Below, piece by piece: positions 10,830-23,275 of a stretch of 64,000 nt of DNA. Positions within the stretch are counted from its first letter, which is position 1; each line of letters begins with the position of its first letter. The DNA is from Holothuria scabra (lineage: Eukaryota; Echinodermata; Holothuroidea; Aspidochirotida; Holothuriidae): assembly GCA_037179385.1 (NCBI GenBank), contig CM074193.1:45847082-45911081 (forward strand), read 5' to 3'. A program made the translations under genes and the position numbers. Below the pieces are notes generated by a model. That model saw only the letters and a list, made by a program, of their open reading frames with translations, did no database searches and was not told where the DNA came from.

Positions 10830-11155
10830 GGAGAGGGTGGACCATCGTAACCAGGTAACATTTTTGAAAAACCCCTTACCGGCCTCCCTTTGTATGGCAA
10901 ACTTTCCACATTATCAATAACGAAAGGATTGTGGGATTGACATTCAGGTAAGAATTCTTTTGTTCTTGGCATTTTCCTGTGACAAATAAACTTAAGGTAT
11001 CCCACACTTCTTTGCAATTACTCTTTTAAAAAGGGTCTATGGAGGTATTATCTCGGAGTAGTTCTGTGAAGTGGGACAGAAAAGGTGTGATTATTCTGTA
11101 AAAGACAGACGGTTGTCATCCTAAACTACATTTTGTTAGGGGTTCAAATTCTTAA

Positions 11156-11724
11156 AGGGTAAGTTCAAGCAAGTTCAATCAAGTTTTAATTTTCACGTGT
11201 GAACGAGGAACAAAATCTTAACAGTGTGGTGAAATTTCCATTCAAATCGGACGTGTATTTCTTGAGATATCAGTGAATGAAGCCAGTAGATTTGTGTTCA
11301 AAAGTGAGTTTGAGGGCAGCAGAGCTTATATCACTCCCTCACATTGACAAGAAATGCTTTGTTTCCCTTTGTTTTATCAGACTGTTGTGTTGACCTTGAA
11401 GTTAATAGGAGTATGACCTCACTGTGGGGGATGCAAAGTTTGTAAAATTCTCATGTCACTTATGCAATCACATTTTAATAATATGGGATTGTTGAGGGTA
11501 AAATCCAGTATAAAGTTTAAAGAAAAACAAAAGACTGCCCATTAATGTGGGGATGTGATGTCGTATGTGCTTGCTTCAAGTTCACTTTTTGTTGAAAATG
11601 TGAAAACTTTACGTGTTCATATCTTGAGAACCACACATCGGGATTCAATGCAAATTTCACCAAAATGCTCAGGATAAGTACCCCTCTAACATACCAAATC
11701 CTGTTGTGACCTTAAACCCTTCTT
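11156..11724 (+). mobile_element. MITE family C, copy 1
   Basis: 569 bp between TTAA sites (11152-11155 and 11725-11728). Left end AGGGTAAGTTCAAG, right end GACCTTAAACCCTTCTT. Very similar along its length to 27070-27632, for example GTGTTGACCTTGAAGT and ATGCAATCACATTTTAATAA. Confidence 0.8.
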
Positions 11725-11729
11725 TTAAT

Positions 11730-12484
11730 TTGTGCTACTCTTGGACTGGGCAGCATCAGTTTCCAAAGCTGCAAAGTTCGTAATTCCCTTTCTCACAAAA
11801 TACACGTTATTTTCTGATTACACGTAAGGGCCTATAGTATGCAAAACAGGATATGAGATAAACTTAAAGATTGTACAGTATCTTCATAAGGGGAAAAAAT
11901 TTAGACATGCTGCTATGGAACTGACTGGAGGTACAGACGTTGGAAGAATAGGTTGCCTGCATAGGGTGAGACGAATTGGCCTAAAAAATTATGGTCGCAA
12001 AGCTGCATCCGTTCGGGGAAGATTACTCGTGCGAAACGTGACTACACTCGACCGACATTCCTTCTGCAAACCAAATAGTTAAAGCTTTAACCGTTAATAG
12101 TACTAAAGGTGTGGCAAGAAGTGAAGCATTGTTACTCGATAGTTGGTTTTATCTATAATTAGCAGAAATTAGGTTTCACAACAATAACCAACTATTCGTT
12201 CCCTGGCCAATTGACTTTGATCGGTTTGTATACATAGCCTCATATGATCTTTCGCTAGCTCTCTATATTAAAAACTCGGTAGTTTAAAAAGTTCTATGAA
12301 AACTCTTTTTGAGTAAACAGCCTCAGAAAAAATAGTTACAGCACAAATCCGATGGGCACTACGGTTCATTGCTGAATGAAGATATTGCACTAAGTCTTTA
12401 CTCCATAAGAATTCAGATAAAATATAGCTAATTGAGCGAAGTTAGCCTGTTACTCTGGTAGGTCCTACAGGACCGTCAAAGTTG
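11730..12484. other. Intron sequence, no recognised features
   Basis: No exon-like frame and no known repeat seen. Confidence 0.3.
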
Positions 12485-12775
12485 TTGACACTACATGTTG
12501 TCCACATAAACAAGACAAGACTCAGTTCTTGAACACGGTACATCTTGCAAGTTTACAAGCTTTTCTGTGTTGACCTCCAGTGCCTCTAAATAACTTTTGA
12601 CTTGCTAAATATGAAATTTGAAATCAATCCATGCTTCAAAGGTCATACATTGAGAAACTGTCTTTAAAAACGTGGCAGTGTTTGGTCCCTGGTGACCCCA
12701 GATGACCATGGACCACTGCCAAAATAAAGCACACTTCTTACTATAACACTTCTATGAACCAAGTTACCGAAGTCT
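12485..12775 (+). mobile_element. Decayed HINE-like units
   Basis: Related to the 7225 and 19985 elements. The half-site block at about 12684-12716 still reads TGGTCC-4-TGACCC-4-TGACCA-1-GGACCA although individual half-sites have decayed. Confidence 0.5.
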
Positions 12776-12784
12776 TTAAAAATG

Positions 12785-12918
12785 CTTGATGCTCAAACTA
12801 ATCAATGGACTAAGGAAAACAAGCCAGCTACTGTGCCGCAATTGGAAAAGGCCGTGGGTGAGGCGACATACATCAATTGTTTAGAAGCTGAGCCGCAAAA
12901 CCCCATCTAAGTAACCTA
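12785..12918 (+). mobile_element. SINE fragment (3' part)
   Basis: Matches the SINE body and tail: AAACAAGCCAG, CAATTGGAAAAGGCCGTGG, GAGCCGCAAAACCCCATCTAA. The promoter part is missing. Confidence 0.65.
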
Positions 12919-12959
12919 CCTTGAACATGACTTTTCAGCTTTAATTTTATTATTGTGAT

Positions 12960-15855
12960 CATAAGTTTAGATAATCGCCACCATTTGCCACAGAAAAAAT
13001 ATTATGTTGAATGCTAATTTGAAGGCAGTCATTCGTCACCTAGACCGCAGAGCGGACGACGTCTTTTCGTTCACCTCATCGCTACGAAAAACCTCTGAGG
13101 GACGGCAACCTAAAGGAGGCTGCAGCCACAGAGGCGCTACGCAGGCTATTAGTTACCCCAAACTTAATTTTCATCCGGAGTCTACTATCATTTTACACTT
13201 GCTCAGTTCCATGATTGTCATCAATCAAAACAATGCACAAAAGTTCATTATAACACAACATGCGTTTAAAGGGAAATATTACATTTAAAATGCACCAATA
13301 TGACATACAAAGAAAATACTTTAAATCATTAATAAACCATTCAGTCTCACCAATAAACTGCAGCAATAGTTTTATCTCCTCAAAATATTATGCATTACAA
13401 GTGTAACGGAAGTTGCATCATTTGAATTTTGGAAAGTTTGGGTGAACAAATTACATTTTTGACACAAAATAACCGAATTATTTCCTGCAAGATCTTTATT
13501 TCTTGAAAAGAAAGCTACCGTGATGACCTATTTTGATCTATCATTATATATCTATTACTATTAGATTACAGAATATGAAAATTTTCAGTGAAATAAACGC
13601 AATATTTCCCTTTTAAGTGTTCTAATTACATGAAAGACCTTGTATGATCACCAAAATATCCCCTAAAGTAATATTCAAGGATTGTGTCTCAGCATGGAGG
13701 TAGTACTATACCATGGTCTAAGGATGAGTTTCAAACAACTGTGGGAGGGGCTAGTTGGAAGGGTGGAAGAATTGGAACTGTCTGGGGTAATGAATAACAC
13801 TGTTTTTATACCAAAACGTTTCTTTTAATAGTTTATTTTTTGGTATACTGTTCCAGTTAACGATATTGGGGTATGCGGGAGAACAAATGAGGCACGTTTG
13901 GAAATCGTGCCTTGTCATTCCCCGAACATTAGTCACCCTTGTCATGCGATTTCATTGCCTTCGTAGCAGTCTGTAAGATATAGTCCTTGTTAAGTCTTAA
14001 AAAGAGATCTAAAAAACCGAGTCCGCTCCGCGTGGTAACAATTTCATGGAAAATATACCCTCCGTCGGCATTCCAGTCAACCATGTACTGTATTTTGGGC
14101 CATTAGAGACACTTCGCGTCGAGACAGATGAATGGAAAATGACTCACAAATGATCGTATTTGCCATTGACAGACTCAACCTATTCTATTCTGCACACCCT
14201 GGACCCTATACTTGGCAGAATCCACATATTTCGGCCATTATGACGTAAGATGACGTCACTTTAACTACTGTGATTCTACCCAAACCACAAATCCGTTTTC
14301 ACTCGCACAGCAGATGCATGCTTGACTGGTCAGTGAATATTTAGTACGTATACGTGACTTTCCGCTTTGCACCATGCGTGGTTATCACACCGTTTTCTTT
14401 ATTCGGCCTTGTACACTTTTGTAACCAAAGAATTACATCACGTGTTAACATAACTTCCGACAGTGTCTGTCCATAATACCCCCTGGTATGAAACAAGTCC
14501 CCGATACAACTGCAACACGCTGCTGCAAGTTCATTGCAAAGGAGGGTGAATCGAAATGAAATAGCCGATTGCATTTTTGTGCATACAATTAGTTTCGTTT
14601 CAATCTTTCGACAACTTCCTTTGAAACTATTATGAGCAAAATTGCTCAGTTGCAAAATAAAGTATTGAATTTCGTTATGAAAGGAGGACTAAATCGAAGC
14701 ATCGAGATATCAGCTTATGTAAAGTTAAGTTAAGACCAAAGTATACTCAGGACAAACAGGGTTTATTCCAATAATTTACGGTGATGGGTAGTGCTTTGTT
14801 TCTTCTGTTTTTTGCAATCAATTGCGTTGACCTTGAAGTTTTACAGGGGAAAGCTCTGTATGGAAAATTTAAAGTGTATCTTAAGTCTGCAGATTTTGAA
14901 AATATATATTACAAAGCACGAAGAATAAATCCAAATAGTCTAACTCGCATCCTTGCAAGGCATTCTCATGCTGAGATATACAATTTTTAAATTTATTAAC
15001 CCAATTAAAAATGATAGATTGCAAAATTATTTTTAATGTCATTGTTGTACTACCGTAAATTACAATCTTTTGTTTGTTTTTCCAAAAGCTACTGCAGGCA
15101 CCGTGTTACAAAATCTGTTCGTGCCCTCACTGCTATAGGTGGCTTGACTTTACAAGTCTTCTCTACACAACATGCTAAACAAAGAGAAAATAGAAATTGC
15201 TCAAAATCATACTAACATTTTTCATTTAACAGGAAAATAAAACATGTACATATTAGTTGAATAGCAAGAATGTAACCAATCCAACGGACTATTTAGAAGT
15301 GAATAATCTTCAACATTTTACAGACCAATCCGATCAGCGCTTGTGTTTAGTGACTGTATAGGCAGACATTATCCATCAGCCTGAAATCATCTTCATTTAT
15401 TGTTTACATGAATTTCAAATCACCATACTAAGTGAAATTGAGGGAATCCCGATACAATTCAGTGTACTACAACCATCCATGATAGAGGTAACCAAGGAAA
15501 TAGAAATATTAAAGGGGATGGACCTCAGTTATGTCTGTCTAAAATTAGACCCCCACTTTCCGGATTCGTCTATATATCAGCAATTATGGAACAAGGCATG
15601 GCAGTGGAAGTTGTATGAATGATATTCGGTTTGCATTTTTGCAACTTATAGAATGTGTATATTTAAATTCTAGACTAATGGTGTACTTTTCAGTTTGTTA
15701 CTTGCTCATACCTAAACAGGAATTTTTATTTAGATACACGTTGGATTATGGAGGACAAATTTTGGGGGAAATTTTACTCAGACAAAAAGTGTGCTCAAAA
15801 ATGTGAAAATGTGAGATTATATACCACATGTGTCTACTTCAAGTTCATTCTAACT
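12960..15855. other. Intron sequence with sparse repeat fragments
   Basis: A family B right-end fragment lies at about 13715-13793 (GTGGGAGGGGCTAG, TTGGAACTGTCTGGGG) and a family G fragment at 13950-14040. A poorly conserved family C-like phrase occurs at about 14795-14840. No exon was recognised. Confidence 0.4.
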
Positions 15856-15859
15856 TTAA

Positions 15860-16115
15860 GGTAAAGAGCAGTCCCCCCAAACTTATTTTGAAGCAACAGC
15901 TAATTAACACAATTTTCCTCTTATTCCTCTCTAGAGTATATCTTTCATCACATTTTATAACTTCAATATTGCAAATTCAATGTAAAACAAGCTGTTACTT
16001 TAGTAAGTTTCACATTAGAAGAAAAAAATGTCACATGACTCTCAACAGCCAATCATGAAACAGGACAGTCTACCTCCGTACACTACTTTAAGTTGAGGCG
16101 ACTGCTCTCGCCCCT
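15860..16115 (+). mobile_element. MITE family A, copy 3
   Basis: Left end GGTAAAGAGCAGTCCCCCC preceded by TTAA (15856-15859); right end GACTGCTCTCGCCCCT followed by TTAA (16116-16119). Same orientation as 3097-3351. Confidence 0.85.
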
Positions 16116-16267
16116 TTAAAATGCGGAACTCAACTGGTTGAATATCTCAGATCGGATTTCAATTACCATGCTTAGAGTAAGTGTAATCTCGTTAACACCC
16201 ATGAACCCTTCTTCTTCCGATTTAAAGTGCAGCGGTATTACTTATGAAAAATATCGATATATAGGTA

Positions 16268-16306
16268 CGAAAATACCGATACTACCGGTTATATCGGTAT
16301 TTTTCG
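16268..16306. repeat. AT-rich inverted repeat
   Basis: CGAAAATACCGATA and TATCGGTATTTTTCG form a near-perfect stem around CTACCGGTTA. It could extrude as a cruciform; no function inferred. Confidence 0.6.
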
Positions 16307-16730
16307 CAAACTAGGTACACACACTTTTTGTGTGTAGGAACGAAGTTCGAATGCTATTTCTTCGCCCCATAATCCACATACGAGACATAGGCTACAGAAT
16401 TTTGCAATTTCATGTTGATCGGAAAAATCTGTTCAAATTTGTACAAAAAGTAGGCTAAGCGCTCAACATTTGCAAAGCCCTCCAAACTTGGGTCCCAATA
16501 CCATCCCCTCCATTTTTTTTTTTTTTTTTTTGTCCCTAGTTTGCGCCTACGTTGTCTTACATTAACCTGTCATCCATTGGAGTGATAATCTCAAGTAAGC
16601 AGCAGATGCTAGCTGCTAAACGTTTTAGACCGTCGTCTTGGCGAAAGGATGTGACTTTCAATTATTCCCGCTCGCCTTGTGATTCCTTGCCTATTTAGAA
16701 CAGAAGTAATTCAATGAATTCAGTAAGCAA

Positions 16731-17085
16731 GTTCCGTAATTTGTTTTGCTTGCTATGCATATGCGAATATCCTCCAAATCATTGGGATGTTAAACAAACC
16801 AATCTCTCACCTACAACACGTCCAAAAATTCGATTTAACATGAAAATCTGGTGATATCATTCTTTCTCTATCCAGCTATATAATTGTTAGGAGGAAATGT
16901 AAGAGTGATTCTGTGCAGTGGACTTTGTCTCAATTTCCTTTTTGGTGTAGAAATATGCACTTCTCTGCTGCATAGAAGGGGTAAGCCCCTTTTTTCATTC
17001 AGGTTGACTAATCAGATTTTTGCCTAGTGTTGTATATGCGTACTGCAAGAAAGTAAGGGAAGCATGGGGCCTGTGCTATGTATCA
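16731..17085 (+). mobile_element. Repeat family F, copy 2 (uninterrupted)
   Basis: Shares with copy 1 CTATGCATATGCG, CCTCCAAATCATTGGGAT, GTGCAGTGGACTTTGTCTCAATT and GTTGACTA. The last phrase before GTTGACTA represents the empty target site of the hAT-like insertion at 41952-42605. Confidence 0.7.
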
Positions 17086-17388
17086 AACAACCAGCCTGAC
17101 TTAACTTCTGGACTGTATGCTGTTTAGGGTAGCTAGCTAACCCATTTTTTAGGTTGCACTCTACATCATAGGTCTAACGTTAGGCCTAGCCTAGTTTATT
17201 TAGTACATGCCAGGGTTCCAATTTCTTGCTCTTGAAGTCTGAAGATATTGTACTAATTCATGGGTATGAACTTTCAGCTTCAAATCTGCGAGAGATTTCT
17301 CCTTCGAGCTCCAGAAACTTATGTTACAGTATAGGCTAAATATATACACATAAGACTAGCCTTAGTCCCCAGTTAAGCCTGTACTAGC

Positions 17389-17473
17389 GTAAAGGATTTA
17401 GACGGTCGCCCAATACCTCCATATGAATATGTATAGGGAGCAATTACGCGACCGTCTATAAAAAGTCCTTTAC
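17389..17473. mobile_element. 85-bp foldback element
   Basis: GTAAAGGA...GACGGTCGC on the left is matched by GCGACCGTC...TCCTTTAC on the right, with a centre CCATATGAATATG. A miniature foldback element or structured RNA is possible; a transposon is favoured. Confidence 0.65.
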
Positions 17474-17584
17474 ATTTTGTTTGACTGAGTACTAGTTAGC
17501 CTAGCCTAGGAGTACAGTAAGAATAGCTGTATGTATTACCAGGGGCAGCTCCCTGGTATAGGTCATACACTCACAGCAGGGAGC

Positions 17585-19639
17585 CAGGGGCGTAGCCAGG
17601 ATTTTCTTGTGGGGGGGGGGGCAAAGTCGACTCATCGTCCCCAGTCTTGACCAACAGGACTATCTAAGCGGAGCTCCATCATCAGTTAACGCGGAGCGTA
17701 CAAGAAAATTTTGGGTTTTAGAAACCCCTCAGATGGCAGGAAACGGCACTTCCTGAGTGTTTTATGCTGCATGTTCCCAGCCTGGAAATATGGATCTCAT
17801 TTCTGAAATTTCTCATTTAATGCAAAAAAAAAAAAAAAACAGTCTATGAAACATGTTAATACATGTTTCTAAGCGGAGCTCTACCATCGGTTGGCACGGA
17901 GCTTCCCAGGAAATTTTTGGCTTTACAAGCCCCTCAGATGGCCGAAAACGGCACTTACCGAGTGTTCTAAGCAAGAATATGTTCAGCCCGACTTCGAAAT
18001 TCTCCCCGCTTCTTAAAAGGAGCACTTGACAAATATTAAGGGGCTGAACATACCTTTAGCCCCAACTTTTTCATTTTTCATCGCCGCCACTGGGGTGCGG
18101 CATTTTCTTGAGGGATCGAAGCGCCCAAGTGAGGAGCCGATCGAAGGAACGGGGCGAGGGTGTGGTTCTCCCCCTCCTTCCCCAAGGAGATTTTACAATT
18201 TTACATCAAAATAGAGCGATCTGGTGAACACCTAACAAGCGGCTGGAATTTTTTTGACATTTTCAATCTTGTATCAATGTTTTCCTTATTCCCTCGAGAG
18301 TTAGTGTGTGGCTGTAAGAGGGTTACTGTACGAGTCAATGGGGCCCCAGGGAATTGTGTTCAGGTCTGGTCGGGAGTAAGTGCGAACTATAAAAAGAATT
18401 TGTATTTATTTAAAGCTGATATAGGTCAATTGTTCCGGCATTTAGGCCCTATCGGGCACAACTTTTATTGTACTTCCTTCTTCGAGTGGTACTGCACGAC
18501 TGACACAAGAGATTAATAACTAAGTTTAGCGAAATGAGATGAAATTCCCGACATGTACATTAATCCATTTATTCTACTTATTAATTTACTTGAAAAGATG
18601 GGAAGGGTTTGTACTTTATTAGCTCTAGGTAACGGAACTGAGAAAGAGTGTGCAAAGCGTACCGAACATTTTGGGTTTTATCGCAGAAATAACTCTTTTG
18701 AAAGCCAAAATAACAAAACCGACCATGGGAAGGCGACAGATTATTCCCGACAGGGGGCGGGCCATGCCAGCGACCACAACAGCCGACAGCCCCTATGTCG
18801 AGGGAGTGGTGAGAAGGGGATATGGAGCCTAACTATCCCATGTCATTGCAGCCTGGAGTACATTTTGCACCATATCACTTAATATTTTAAAAGCCGAGTT
18901 GCGCACTGATAGTGTTCTTTTGGGTCTGAATCGTGAAAGTGCGAAGCGCGCGAAAATTTTTGGTAGGCTTACAAAAATAACATAGCCTATGTAATCATGA
19001 AGAACAAAAAGAAAAATATACAAACTGTAGGGGTTGTAGACCGTATCGTGGATAACATACATTGTGTCGAAACCACCTGGAATACCCGATAAAATAGCCA
19101 AACTATGCTCCGTGAGTCGCTCACCAACTGACCTATCGCAGACACACACACAAGAGAACAGCAACTAGGCTTTGTGATATGGGATGAAATTTACGACCTC
19201 TACAAAACCTGTGTACTCTGCCTAACCGTTACTTGGTAAATTGGCAGGACTTACACTCCCTAGATATGTGGAATGGAAGTATTGGAAAAACTGGAGTGAA
19301 TCTACAGCGCGCGTAGCGCGCCGAAATTTTGGGGTTCTTATTAGGGAAATTGTCCCTTGAGAGCAAAAAACAGATGAACCATCGGGGAGACTAGTCACCG
19401 TCGGGGACTGCATACTTTATCGTAACGAATAAGAACGCCCGCCCCGAAAAACTGTAAAAAATGTCCCCGATTCCCTCCCTCCTCTTGCCGTTTATCTTTT
19501 TTTTATATTTTTTAATTTTTTTTTTTTTTTGGGGGGGGGGGCTCTCCTTCATTTTTTCAACATCGCCCATCGCGTCCCCAAAATTTCTGTGGGGGGCACT
19601 CTGCCCCCTCCCCCCCCCCCCCGGCTGGCTACGCTAGTG
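17585..19639. mobile_element. 2-kb hAT-like element with perfect 8-bp target duplication
   Basis: The octamer CAGGGAGC is present at 17577-17584 and 19640-19647. The element starts CAGGGGCGTAGCCAGG and ends CTGGCTACGCTAGTG. The interior has diverged tandem subunits: TCTAAGCGGAGCTC at 17663 and 17868, and later units carrying GCGCGCGAAA or GCGCGCCGAAATTTTGG. Frames of up to 118 codons inside show no transposase motif, so it is non-autonomous. Confidence 0.8.
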
Positions 19640-19739
19640 CAGGGAGCTGCCACTCTCACAGTGCATGCAGAAGTATTACAGTGTGTGTGCTGTGCATGTA
19701 TGTGTTCAAAGGACATACGTAATTACGTATTACGTACAT

Positions 19740-19984
19740 GTATATAGAATTTGCATTACATCTGCACACATGAAGTGCAGGAGGTGCTGCAGTTGGTTAT
19801 GTAGCAAACATGTGGAGGTACTGATCATTGCAGAGAATGCTTTGCACTATGATGTGCCGATTATCTGCTGCAATAAGAAGTTTCAATTTTCTGCAGACTT
19901 GCGGAATACAGAATCCAGGGTGTTTGCGAAAAAAAAAATGGCAAATACAAAAGTCTTGGTTGTAATATTGCATATTTGAGTTTT
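19740..19984. other. Sequence between hAT-like and HINE-like elements
   Basis: No repeat or exon recognised; a short poly-T run follows at 19981-19990. Confidence 0.3.
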
Positions 19985-20513
19985 TTTTTTGTTTTTGACC
20001 CCTGGAGATCTTAAATGACCTTGGAGCACCACTAAAATAAAATAGGCCTCTTGCTCTTAACATGAAAAATCTATTTGTCAAATATGAACATTGTCGGGTC
20101 TTCCTATCTAGTAAAATCATGTTTACAAGCCATTTTCGAGGTTTTGGCAGTATTACTGCTGGTGACCTCCAATGAGCTTTGACGTCCACCAAAATAATGG
20201 GGGTCCTTCTTCTCAACATGACAGATCTGTCTCACCACATATGAAAAGGGTCAGTTGTACCTATAACTTGATGTATTGTATTCCAAGGATTTGGGTTTTT
20301 GAACTCTGGTGACCTCAAATGACCTTGAAACTGAAACTCTACCAAAAACAATAGGCTGCTTTCTCTCAATGTGACAAAAGTAGATACCAAATATGAAAAT
20401 TGTCAGACATTCCTATCTTGAGTTATTTTGTTTACAAGGAGCGTCAGTACATACAAACACACACACACACGACATCACCATCGCATAGATTCCTTAGCCT
20501 ACGGCAAGGAATC
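19985..20513 (+). mobile_element. Helentron/HINE-like element, copy 2
   Basis: Three tandem units (half-site blocks at about 19996, 20161 and 20311), a short CA tract (about 20455-20470), the tail GACATCACCATCGCATA and the hairpin 20488-20513. It has the same order of parts as 7225-7943 with more substitutions in the half-sites. Confidence 0.7.
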
Positions 20514-20592
20514 AAAAAGCCATTCAAATAAGTGAGGTTATGAAATAACCCAATAGGTCATCATCCTCGAAAAGAAGTGAAGCGTTCTCTGT

Positions 20593-20652
20593 ACCTTGTT
20601 AAGGACCCCACCCCTTCCCTTCACCTCGTTTAGGACCCCACCCCTTCCCCTC
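20593..20652. repeat. 30-bp tandem duplication
   Basis: Two copies of an ACCTYGTTWAGGACCCCACC-type unit with a C/T-rich end, three or so mismatches. Confidence 0.85.
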
Positions 20653-21970
20653 ACTTTCTCCGTCTTCGTCACATTCACATGTTACTACTTGGTAACAGGA
20701 GTCGAGGAATGAGTGTAGATTTCACTCTACTGACATTTTTATTAATATTCATAGCAATTTCCTGAATTTAAGTAAAACTAGTATACAGTTTGCAAAGGTT
20801 TGGCCTATGCTACTGTACATCCATTGCATTGATTTCCACAAGGGAGTCTAACATGGTTCTTTTTTTTTTCTTTTTTGGTAAGGCCAGCATCCTGTTGAAC
20901 TTATGACATGAAAACAACTGTCTGTATAATTGGATAATGACGATTTTCTCAAGACTACAATTGGGAACTATCCTAAGCCACAACAAATAGACTTACTATA
21001 ACTCATCACCACATCGAGCCACTGCAAAATGTACACAGCTTATTACCATCGCGTCCACTCAACAGAAATCGAAAGACGTCAACGTGAGTGTTCAAAATTT
21101 CACAAAGTATTAAAAACACTAGATACACCGGGAGTTCCTGTGTTTCACTCTCAACGTCATATTATCATTGCCATATGTCGACCTCTTTAGATATACCGAG
21201 TTACAATGGTAGGATGTAAGCTCATATCCGGAGAAACCGAGCAGGTCACCAATTGTTCACATTTCCAGCGATTCTCATTACATAACTTCAAACAATAATT
21301 CACTTCAAAAATATAACTACGGCGGCTACTCGAGTCAACAAAAGTATTATGGAATTCTAGTGCTCCTATTATGTAAGATGCAATAAAATGTACGGTACGC
21401 AAATAGGCCCATAAAGGTTGACTTGAGGAATTCGCTTCTAAGAGTTATTTTTTTTTTTTTTTTTTTTTTTGAAGTAAATTTTCGGTGTTCAAAAGACCTT
21501 CATCAGTCAGGTAGAATGTATGAATGAAAATTTCCGACTTCAAACCAGCTAATTTACCAAGCGAGGAATGCAAAAGGGTCCAAAAAGGAGCAAAAGGATA
21601 ACGCTTGTTTGTGGAAGTTAAATCTGCTAAGGGTTACCCACGAGATTACTTTTGTACGAACAGCTAGTAATCACATGCAAATCGAACAATTTAGCACAAA
21701 TATATACATGCCAAACTTCGATCTCTACATGTTTGTTGAACAATGTGGCTCCGGGAAAACTTGTTGTAAGCTGTGAAGACTGATCTGGCTGAGTAAATGC
21801 AAGTGTCTGGTTTGCCCACAGCACATGCCAACAACCTCTCAAGCCGAATATCGCAATTCCTTTTTTTTTTCCTGATGGTTTGATTCGGTTTGCTGAAGTG
21901 TTACAGCTCAATTCTATTATTCTGGTTTAATCTAGTCTTCTTCCAGTTGTGGGTAACAAATTGAATAAAC
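20653..21970. other. Intron sequence, no clear repeat
   Basis: Poly-T runs at 20861-20875 and 21449-21470 only. No exon recognised. Confidence 0.3.
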
Positions 21971-22352
21971 CAGTGGTTCTCAAACTTTTTCAAACTACCG
22001 CCCCCATAAAACTTCCATGACTGATCCAACGCCCCCTCCCATCCAACATGCCATTATATTTATATAACTCTTTGACTTTGAGCTTTCAACTTTCAATTTC
22101 CAGCACCAAAATGACCCAAATAAGTTTTACATTGGGTAAATATTTGTCAGTAGTTGTTCAACCTCTCGGAGAAGACAGTGTGTGTCAACGACTCTGCAAC
22201 CTCCTAGGTTCCTTTATTCCACAAATGTATGAGAATCTCCAGGGACCCCTAGTCAATGCCAACGCCAGCCTATTGCTTGCAAACTCCCCAGCACCCCCTT
22301 CAAACTTTCCAACGCCTCCAGGGGGCGGTAGGGACCACTTTAAGAACCACTG
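21971..22352. mobile_element. hAT-like non-autonomous element, 8-bp target duplication
   Basis: Ends CAGTGGTTCTCAAACTTTTT and, inverted, CAGTGGTTCTTAAAGTGGTCC, a classical hAT terminus. Flanking octamers GAATAAAC (21963-21970) and AAATAAAC (22353-22360) differ at one base. A 101-codon frame inside is low-complexity Pro/Ser-rich and is not a gene. Confidence 0.88.
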
Positions 22353-22360
22353 AAATAAAC

Positions 22361-23147
22361 TAAACGTAAAACACGAACACTTTGATTTACAAGCACTATC
22401 ACATTTTACAAATTTATTATTCAACAAAATCGAATTACTAGCGCGATATATCCGTATTGGAATGTTGGTTCACGCCCCAGCCTAGAAATACTTGGCATAT
22501 CTTACCAAAACCGTGCTGACCTATACACAGAACGATACAGAGATCCTTAACAGTGAACCTAACGGTGGAGTTTGGAGAAGTAAAGGATAATTTACAATTT
22601 TCGTCTTCAACGTTACAAGTGTATTAGTCGTTCTATAGTATCGTGGTTCTGTGATGCATTGTCGTATAACTGGTGGCATGGTAATATAAGAATTTTGGAG
22701 GGATGTCATAACCGTGAAAGAGAAAATCGCAAAATAATGTGTCTAAAGAAATAACCAGTTCACATCACTAACACATAAGGAAACCGCTGACAACCTTGCC
22801 CTAAGCATCTTATATGCGGGGTTATGAGGGTTCGTACCGGGTCCCTACTATTCTTAGAAAGCCCAATGAGTTTAAGACTTGCAATTACATCATGGTCCCG
22901 CTACTGAGAGCATCGGAAGAATCTATTTTGAACGGAAAAAATTATTCGAAGACATAATTTAAGCGACATTAATTTGTTGGGGGTGAGATGAGGTTTTAAA
23001 TAACAATGACATGTTGATTCAAACGGGTTTGAAAATGCCGCGTTAGTTAGTGGTGAATTCTACTGCGAGTTACCCACCGATCTATATGTCTCACACAAAG
23101 ATAACTGGTGCAGCCATGTATACATTGTTATTCTTCCAAACACGTCA
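22361..23147. other. Intron sequence, no recognised features
   Basis: No repeat or splice-bounded frame recognised. Confidence 0.3.
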
Positions 23148-23159
23148 GTGCTGGATCAA

Positions 23160-23275
23160 TACATAAGGTCTATTGCCATTGTGCCTGGTGCCCAGCATAA
23201 GCAAACAGGCAATGTCGTAGGGAAAGCAAGCCAACCACAAATGGAACCAAAAAGACCGGGCTATACCTTCAACCG
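23160..23275 (+). mobile_element. SINE fragment
   Basis: ATTGCCATTGTGCCTGGTGCCCAGC and AAAGCAAGCCAACCACAAATGGAA match the SINE body; promoter and tail are missing. Confidence 0.55.

Noticed and set aside
14341..14655. 104-codon minus-strand frame
   Set aside because: No motif, no exon borders and ordinary base composition; treated as chance.
18026..19164. Several frames of 60-118 codons
   Set aside because: Inside the 17585-19639 element and overlapping each other on both strands; no domain pattern.
19797..20219. 140-codon minus-strand frame
   Set aside because: Runs across the HINE-like tandem units and adjacent non-coding DNA; composition not protein-like.
22048..22427. Opposed 101- and 80-codon frames
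   Set aside because: Opposite strands of the hAT-like MITE 21971-22352; C-rich low-complexity translation.
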